Origin: Paracentrotus lividus
Taxonomy: Eukaryota; Echinodermata; Echinoidea; Camarodonta; Echinidae
Direction of reading: 5' to 3'
DNA: 64,000 nucleotides
Assembly (NCBI GenBank): GCA_940671915.1
Contig: CALNVZ010003435.1
Coordinates: 18,020,439 to 18,084,438 of the forward strand
Positions 50,001 through 60,297 of this stretch are shown here, piece by piece. The position numbers and the translations under genes were made by a program. Every line of letters begins with the position of its first letter. The first letter of the stretch is position 1. The notes below the pieces were generated by a model. That model was given only the letters and a program-made list of their open reading frames with translations. It was not told the origin of the DNA and searched no databases.

Positions 50001-53000
50001 ACGTCTTCGCACCATTCAACCTCACGGTCTCAACATTCAGGAGGGTAATGACTAACTTCTTGTTTTCTTTCTTGATATCTGTTTTTCTCCCTTTCCTTTT
50101 TGTTTAGTTTAGTTTATTTACAGGTGTTTTTTTTATTTGACTAAAACATTCTGTTTCTTTTATCCATTCTTCTTTCTCTTTTCTCCCTTACAGGTTTGGC
50201 TCACACTTCTCTTTTGTTCTTTTGTTTTTTGCTTTGTTTTTATGTCTTCCCCTTGTTCTTTTACCCGTTTCTCTTATTTATTTATTTTCCCCTTACTTCT
50301 TCTTGTAGGTCTATAACACACAGGTCTACTAGGTGTTCTTTTCCTTGGCTTTTCTCACTTCTTTCAGTCTTTACAACCCCTTAGCCTCTACTCTAATCCC
50401 TCTTTGTTACTCTCTCTCCCCCCCCCTCTCCCAGCTAATCATCTCTCTTTTGTTCCAGTTTGCTGTTTGATCACACCTCTTCTTGCTTTTTGATTGGCTG
50501 GCTTCTTCACACCTTTCACATCCCCCTTTTGTTCCCTTTGTTCTCTTCCTCCTGGCTTGCCACTTAGGTGTAGCTGTTTTCTATCTTTCTCCATATCCAT
50601 GTTTGTTCCCTACTTTTCTGTGTCATTTTGTCTCTGACGAAGATTCTGCTAGGATCGAAAGCTCAGGCTCTTTTGACTTCATAATAATAGCTGTAACAGG
50701 GATGGATTCTGTAGTAAAAACAGACAGATCTATGATCATTATAATAGTTGTAAAGGGACGGATCCTGTCGTAAAGAACAGACAGATCTATCATCACAATA
50801 ATTGTTGTAATGGGGATGGATACTGCAGTAAAGAACAAACAGATCTATCATCAAAATAATAGTTGTAATAGGGATGGATCCTGCAGTAAAGAACAAACAG
50901 ATCTATCATCATAATAATATAGTTGTAATGGGATGGATACTGCAGTAAAAGAACAACAGATCTATCATCATAATAATGGTTGTAACGGGGATGGATCCTG
51001 CAGTAAAGAACAAACAAATCTATCATCATAATAATAGTTGTAATGGGGATGGTCCTGCAGTTAAGAAACAAACAGATCTATGATCATAATAATAATTAGT
51101 TGTAACGGGGATGGATCCTGCAGTGAAGAATAAACAGATCTATGATCAATAATAGTTGTACGGGGATGGATCCTGCAGTAAAGAACAAACAGATCTATGA
51201 TCATAATAATAGTTGTAAGGGATGGATACTGCAGTAAAAGCAGTAAAAACAAACAATCTATCATCGTAATAATGGTTGTAATGGGGATGGATCCTGCAGT
51301 AAAGAACAGACAGATCTATGATCATAATAATAGTTGTAATGGGGATGGACCCTGCAGTAAAGAACAGACAGATCTATGATCATAATAATGGTTGTAATAA
51401 GGTGGATCCTGCAGTAAAGAACAGACAGATTTATGATCAATAATGGTTGTAATGGGATGGATCCTGCATAAAGAACAAACAGATCTATGATCATAATAAT
51501 GTTGTAATGGGATGGATCCTGCAGTAAAGAACAGACAGATCTATCATCATAATAATAGTTGTAATGGGGATGGATCCTGCAGTAAAGAACAAACAGATTT
51601 ACGATCATAATAATGGTTGTAATGGGGATGGATCCTGCAGTAAAGAACAGACAGATCTATGATCATAATAATGGTTGTAATAAGGGTGGATCCTGCAGTA
51701 AAGAACAGACAGATCTATGATCATAATAATAGTTGTAATGGGGATGGATCCTGCAGTAAAGAACAGACAGATCTATAATCATAATAATGGTTGTAATAAG
51801 GGTGGATCCTGCAGTAAAGAACAGACAGATCTATGATCATACTAATAGTTGTAATGGGAATGGATCCTGCAGTAAAGAACAGACAGATCTATGATCATAA
51901 TAATGGTTGTAATGGGGATGGATCCTGCAGTAAAGAACAAACAGATTTACGATCATAATAATGGTTGTAATGGGGATGGATCCTGCAGTAAAGAACAAAC
52001 AGATCTACTGTGTTGGCCAAGCTCTGTATTAAAGGGTATTGACTGTACTTATACAGCACTAGGGAGGTGTTTCACCAAGTCATTCATACATTACAACAAC
52101 TTTACTAACGACTGGTGATCAGTTTTTGCGCTCAATGACTGAGAATATAGTATAGCACCCAGGAACATGCTCCAGTCGTTTGTAAAGTCGTTTGCAACTT
52201 TACAAACCACAATTGGTGAAACACCACCCTGTTCACAAGAAGCAACACATCCATCATCTATCTAAAGTAGCTATTAATAGATTCACCCATGCTAAGCTTA
52301 CATGTTATGTACCAACATAAGTTTAATTTGAATTTCTGTACTAGGTACAATTTCACAATCTTTGAAAACTGTTGGGTGATATAAGGTTTACCTTAGACTG
52401 TCTCAGGGGAAATAATTCTTTTCCCTTCTTTGATGTTGTTCTTCAAGAGATTGGTATCAATTATTTTGCTTATTTCCTCTACCCCTCAATCAGTGTTCAT
52501 CTCACAAACATGAACAAATACAATGTTTTGTGAAAAGAGGTTTCAATTCAAAGTTAATCATTAAATCTGACAGTCAATTCCTGTTACTATGGGGTGTTCG
52601 GAACTAAGCCAATTACCTTATTATACAAAAAAAGCTTGCTACATGCTGAACACATGAGAACATTGAAATTTGAATTATGATAACTGCCTCAATATAATAA
52701 AATCCTATTGTGTCTATGCTCATTATAATGGGACTAAACTGTAATTGTAACATTATATTACATTTTGAGAGATAATATACTCTCCTAGCCATTGCTCCAT
52801 GAGCATGTAACAGAGGTGGATATAAGTGCTAGGCATAACGCAATAATCATCATCGCTTTACAGTAATTCACACTAAACCTTATCGCAAGTAAAGAGATCT
52901 ACTTACGCTCCATATGGGGAGGTGATATCTAGAAGATCTATTGCAACGGCCATGAAGACATTAGGTTGATGAGGGTTGGGTACATATCCATAATCCGTTG

Positions 53001-56000
53001 TCTGGTGCCATCTAAGTGCAGTATAGTTAGCCTCTGGAGTTGTAACAGGATTTTCTGATGTACACAGCTAAAAAGAAGCAAAAATTCATTTTGTCTTTCC
53101 GATTTAAATACCCAGTGTTTAAGCACAATATAAGCTAAAATACACATGGATGTCTATGTACATGAGTTCTCATTTGATGAAAACAGGCCTTAAATTTCGT
53201 CAGTCATAGGGCACTTTTTCTTAAGTACAGCACCAATGCAAATGTCTGGAAAAGGGCTCAAAATCTCCAAGGCCAAACAGGGGATTTTGGAAGAGGCATT
53301 AAGTCCAGTAAGTGGGACATCCAAGGCAATGGCCTCCATGGCCGTCGATTAATTTAAGCCCTGTGAAAAATAAACTTTTTTTTTTGTTCCATTGTCTTAA
53401 GATTTGCTTTTTTCTCTCTATTTATTCCCCTCCCTGCACTTCTCAGTTCATATAAAAAGCTTGAAATAAACAGCAAATTGGTTAAACATTACAATGGACA
53501 ATGACCTGAATTCATTTTCAATCAAATTTTTTGGCTAATTAAAAGGGATCCGGATATATCTCGGCCTCTGTAGAAGCTTGTCATCACCAAAGGGTTAATT
53601 AAATAAAGCAAAATAACTTATTAAATTATTAAACACAGAAAATTAGAACAGTTGTCAGAGAAAGACACAGCTGGAAGACAACCATCAAAATCTGCATCAG
53701 ATGGCTTGGAGATGAAACTCAAGAAAGCTGATCTTCCTAATTGAAGAAACAGCCATCAATGCCCATTACCAAATAAGTGTGGCCTGGGATAGGACTTAAA
53801 GCTGGGTTATAGTATTGGTAAATCTCAAAATATATTTTTCCTAATTTTGAGATTTCTTTGATATGGAATGAGAGGTAATATGATAAAATACATATCAAAT
53901 CACACACATCAATACTCGTAAACATATAATGGCTTCCTTTGCAATCAATGAATGAGAGAAGTGCATTTACCTGAACAAAACCGAAAGGGAAAGATGGGTC
54001 TGTCTGTCCTCCAGTTCCTTGATACCATTTATCCCTCCAGTCTTCAATCATGGTTGGAAATAAACATTTATAGCTCGCTGGTGATACAGTATTAGCTTCA
54101 CCTATAAAAGTAATACATAGTTTGTTCATTTGTATGTCAACTACTATGTAGGCCTACCATTGACAAAAGAATTAACTAGCTGTTTCACATGATATGGGTT
54201 ACTGTATAAAAGGTTATTTTTTCGCAGTGGTTTTATTTTTGTGAATTTCACGAGTCCATATTCATGGAAATTTCCACTTCAACATAAGGCTATTTATAGT
54301 AATGAAAACATCACAAAAATCGCCAAATTATCCAAGCGCGAATTTCCCAAACTAGTCCAAAATCGTGAATATATTGGCTTACAGTGTAACCAAATGCATT
54401 GGTAATGCAATCTGAGTGTTGCTTGTTGCCTATTTTTGTGCCGACAGGCAAATACAGCACACGGTAGAAGTTGCCAATGGGCAAACAGAGCATATAAAGA
54501 GTTGATACATTTGGGCTTCTGAATAGAAAAAAAATATGGAAACTTTCTTTGTTCAGTTGATCACTTATTCACGCATGACATAATAATTAATCACCGATTA
54601 TATTCGCTATCATAATGTTCACACTTTTGTGTTAAAAAGCACCTTGATCAATGCCTTAAAACTGGGAAAGCCCTATAGATCAATGAGCAAAAAAAACCCA
54701 AATAACAATTTATCAATTACATATGATGTTAAAAAGCTTATTTAAATGCATGAAGATATTCATTTTATTAAATAACAGTTTACATATCTTTATTTACGCA
54801 AAACATATACGCCCAAAGCACACCAATTTATTCATGCAGGTTCTATTCTTAAAGCTTTAATCACACAGAATAGCTAACATCATTTCTTGGAGTTTTGTTG
54901 CCATAGAGATTCTAAATGCATTCGTATTCTCCAATAAAACTGGGTGTAATGACTGGATAATGCACTCTCATGATACAATAGACATGCAAATATGTAGTGT
55001 TTCTTTGGAATTTGGGATAATTCAATTGGTGCTTGTTTTGAAGATTCACTTGCAAAGCTGACAAATGATATTTCATGATGCATCTTTGGGCTGGATGGTT
55101 ACATCTTACCTTGATACCAGATAGCTCCTTTGATGGTCATATTGAGCATAGGATGTATCATGCCATTCCAGAGTCCACTGTGATCATGAGGACCTTTTAC
55201 AGCTGGGCTATTCATCATCATCTTAGGAATGCTGATTACAAATAACGATACAAACAATTCTAGAGTCAAATCCATAACGATCAGAGACACTTACGGTATC
55301 CGCTGTTAGTTTCGCGTTGAGCGGCCTCAAACATTATTCGCTGGTTCTTAAATTTGCGCTGCATTTTCAAAACATGCATAAGAAATCATGCTCATATATT
55401 CGCGTGTTTTTAAATTCGTGCCTGCCGATCTTTGCGCAAAATTTAATGTAAAGATGAGTGGTTCTAAACACATTTCACTCATTGTATCAACATTCGATTA
55501 TCAGCGACCTACAGAATAAGTTGACTATATTTACTGAATAGATTGAGGGAAATTGATTTTCAGTGAGCAAAATGGACATGACAAGAAATGCCAACTGTAT
55601 TTTAACTCCTGTAAATATTTTAAATTTTTTGTGACTTTGGTAACTTTGATTTGAATGTAACTTGAATTTAACAATAATATGGTTTCATTTACCCAGGTTA
55701 ACCACTTCAGTTTTGATATTTAAATGTTATACCATCAGGCTCTTAACAATGTGATTACCTTAAGCGTTTTGCTAGAAGGATATTAACCCCAACCTTTCAT
55801 TCATTATACCACTCCAACAAGTATACTGAAGACTACTGCTTATCATTCACTGCCTGGCTCCTTGAGCTACTGGATATAGTACTCTACCTTGGTGACTGAA
55901 AAGTTGTGGAACAAACTAGCCACTATCATAAAGACTGTGAATCAGTTGAAAAATCATTTGGAGGCCTATTTATTTTGTCAGAAAACAGATAGTTTGTAGA

Positions 56001-56665
56001 TGGATGCAGTAACATTGAGCGATAATTCAAATCGTAATTTATTGAAATAGCTCATTTTGATCTACATATAGGTTAGTATGGAATTGCTTAAAATTTACAA
56101 ATAATTGCTTGCTTTACTATTCCGATATCTACGATTTCATACCCTGATTTTAAAAATCATTTTCGGATGCTTTTCAAACAGTATCCCCACACTCAGCCTG
56201 CTGGGCAGACGCCACTGATGCTCGCAACAGGGGGGTGCATCATGGTGGTGATTTGATTGCGCAAGGCCGTTGTCCAATAAGCCTTGTTTGTTTCCACTGT
56301 TTTAAGTAACTAAATGACTTGCTCTGAAATTTTCATTAGTTTGATTTTACAGTCAGAGCAATAGGATTTTACTAATTTTGTTCCATCTTGCACTCGTTTT
56401 GGGAAGTTACTGAAACACTTTGCCATATATGTATGCACCATGTACATCGGACAACTAAGATATTGAGCCAGAACTTGAAGACTATCTTATCACATCCTCA
56501 CAAAAATGAGGATGATGATGATGACTGTGACAATAATTTAGATAATACAATCATGTACAAATGTATCGAAAGACAACTGAAAGGGGATAACATGCTTAGT
56601 GCTCGAACTGAACAAAAGATAATAATTAATAATAATTATCTTCAAAAGATAATAATAAATAATTT

Positions 56666-56705
<40 letters not shown>

Positions 56706-59700
56706 GTTGTATTTTTGTTGTATATAAATCAATATTTTCTTTAAAAATTTGCAATGTACAGGCACACATATCTTTCATAGAATAATTTATTTAAGATTCT
56801 TTTTTCATGGTTTCAGACATGCATGTTGAGCCGCATCATACATTTTGTTTAGTTTAGTTCTTCTATGATACACTCAATTTGAACAAGGTAATAAATGGAA
56901 ATGGGGCTTGATAACCTCCTATGTTCATAATCTCACCTCTCTTTCTTAACATTGCACTTAGCTAGAACATCAGGTGAGGACCAGTCTTCTACAGGGGTCC
57001 CGCCCCAGTTTGATGAAACCAGTCCTATAGGATACCTTAGATGGTTGTATAGATTGACACCATAGAACCAACACAGAGCTGAAAAATACAGGAATCCTGG
57101 TTCTCCTTTCCCTAGCACATCTGTTGATTAAAAAAATATACACAAATTACTATAAATTCACAATAAAATGGAAACTGATTTGGTTACATGATAATTGGTA
57201 TGACACATAGTTTGGAACAAAACATAATAATGTAAATCCATTACAACCAAACAGCTTTTAAAGTTTTTCTAAATCAATTCAATTGTCCAGTTTCCTGGAC
57301 ACAAATCAACTTGCAATTAATATGGCGGAAAAATTTTTGTTTTAAATAAATTTAAAGTGTAACATGTTCTTTTTGCTGAAAACAATTCCATTCAAATATT
57401 ACTGCTTTTAAAGATGAACTTAACATAAAATTTCTTATTTAGGGGACAGACTAAATGCTACTCTTTTTTTAAGGCGAAATGCAACAAAACTTGTTTGAAA
57501 ATAACTCCACCCTATCCATTTATTATTCCTTACAAGAAATGAATTCTTGAGCAATGTTAAGCTAGTCTCAAGGAATAGTTGAGTATCTATACATCACCTA
57601 ATATCAAACAGTTTCAGCTCTAAGGCTGAGCACTTAATTACCTCATCATCAGAGGATTGTAAATTTCTGACACCTGTTCCATACCAAAGGTATAATTTTT
57701 GCGTCATTTTGCATTATGGTCCCTCTATTTTCCCTACAGAATGTCAATTTAATTTTTGTATTATCATATCTTAAATATACCACAAAATGTATTTGTATGT
57801 ATGCAGTTAAAACATTATTTTGTAAATTATATTATTCAAATGTTATCTTGTACAATTCTGTTTTGATATGATTTCTTTGGAAAATAATAAAAATAAAGCT
57901 GACATTGAAATTGAAATTGATTGATTGATTGATTGATTGATTAGGGTTTAACGACACTACCAACACAATGTGTCATATAAGTGTCAAACTAGATATTACT
58001 TTAATGCGTATACTGAGTTAGTTGGGTGGCTACTTTCCCGGGAAAAAATTCCCTACTCTTTTCGAATAGGAAAGCAGGTTCTTTAACGTGCAAGTGGGGT
58101 TGCTCTCCATCACACGGGACCGACGGCTTAAAGTCTCCTCCGAAAGACTATAGTTAATTTTTAATGTCTTAATAATTGTCATAGCTGCTTTGATAAGCTT
58201 CAATGTTATTTTTTTTAAATCTGAGAAAAAGAATAATTTCTTTAAGGAAATCCACAATTCTTGAGCGTGAAACGTCACAAAATAACGTTTTTAAATCCGG
58301 TATGTCATAAAAATTAGTACGTATGTGGCTAAATTCAACACATTCAATAAGGATATGCTTAACTGATAAAACACAATCACACGATACACAACGGGGCAGT
58401 TCCTCCGCTGCAAGCAAATAAGAGTGCGTCAAATGAGAATGACCGATTCTAACACGGGTCAACACAATATCATCACGTCGTTTAGTTAAGGGGATTGTAT
58501 TATGTGGTTTGATTACTGATTGGTGTTGGTATAGTTTATTGACAGGGTTTAAATCCCATGACGTTTGCCATTTTCTTCTAATGTAAATATTAATTTTCGA
58601 CTTTAGATCTGTACAATGGGATCTGTATTTTAGTTACCTCTAATTTGAGAGCTTCTTTAGCTAACTTGTCAGCTTTTTCATTTCCTTTGATACCTGTATG
58701 GCTCGGTATCCATGCGAAAACCACCTTTTTGCATAGTACATCAAGTTTATATAGAGATTCTAGTAACTGTACAACAAAGGGGTGTTTAAGGTTTCTGCAC
58801 TGCAAAGCCATTAAACTAGATAAGGAATCTGTAAAAATTACAAAGTGTCTTTTATTCGTGTTTTCAACAATGTGTAAGGCCATTTTCAAGGCCAACAATT
58901 CTGCAGTGTATATAGACGCACTAGACATACTAATTCCATTCATACCAGATTACATGTACATATCTACACCTGGGTAGGGAGAAACAATGTAGCTAAAATG
59001 CCTTTCATACTCACCTGGATCTGGTCTTGACCAAGGTTTATAGAGACCTGGAATGTCATAATATGGCACTGATGAATCATTTTGGAAGATAGATAGCACC
59101 CTGATATCAGTGTATTGATAGGATTGCTCCATTGATACGGATCCATTGAAAGCCTGCAAAATAACCACACATGAATCTGAATAATTGGACTTGATCCATT
59201 CATTAAAGGAAAAGTACTGTTTGATGTTTATAAAAAATTAACTGAATTGAACTGTAGTATAAATATTATCAGAGTAATTATTTGAAGAAACAAATTATAT
59301 AGAAGCTCCATAGATCTTGTTGAGTTAAACCAATCGGAATCAATTACAACCAAATCAAGTATAATTTGTATACGGCTATTATGCATAAAATACACAGTGA
59401 GTGAGCTACGATATTGTGTGAAGTTGTAATTTCATTAAATTGTAATTTTTATAGGTCATAAGTCTAATGATAATAAATTAGAGGTAAAATGATATCTATC
59501 CATTGGAGGAAAATCTTTCCAAAAAATTAGTAGGCCTACACCACCTAATTTGAAAGCTGCTCTCAAGTGACCTATAAATAATTAAAATTATTAATAATAA
59601 CTTTGTCATCCTTTCATGGATTTTTGTCACACCAGTCAGGGCGCGACAAACCCGCTTGCCCGCTTGCCCGGGGCAAGTGAAAACAACGGGCGGGCAAGCA

Positions 59701-60244
59701 AAGTTCAAAGTCACTTTCCCGATCGGGCAAGCGATGATTTCAGCAAAGTGCAACACGAGCATGTTGAAGGCGCCTTTGCAGCCAGCCCGAGCGGCCCAGG
59801 CAATCGTCGGTGCTGGGTATCAGCATCAACGATTTCCCCATAACATTTCACCTCAAAAACACAATAAAAGAGGTGTTTATAAACACAAACTAGACAAAAT
59901 AGTTACACAGGGCTCTCCTACTGTAGAAAACATTACCTTACAATTGAAATGAAATCCCTAAAACTTGTGAAATAAGCCAATTTGTTATTCTAAATATCTC
60001 GCCGATCTGCAGAGCTTCCGCCGATGTATGGTGCTAGTCTTAACATACAGACTCATTGTCTATATAGATATATAGATGAGAAAATAATTAAAATTCGGAT
60101 ATATTTTCTTTCTTACCTTTTGTTAATGTTCATTTCAATGCTATTTTTTCTGTTTGTTACATGTAAAAATAAAGATAATTTGACATGAAAATGATTTAAC
60201 TAAATTTTTAATTAATATTTTTTAATAATTTTTTTTAAATTTTT

Positions 60245-60297
<53 letters not shown>

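Noticed and set aside
56388..56744. Plus-strand frame of 118 codons ending in poly-Phe
   Set aside because: Intron sequence running into a poly-T tract; copies A and B break it.
58645..58977. Plus-strand frame of 110 codons
   Set aside because: Antisense shadow of the LINE RNase H coding sequence.
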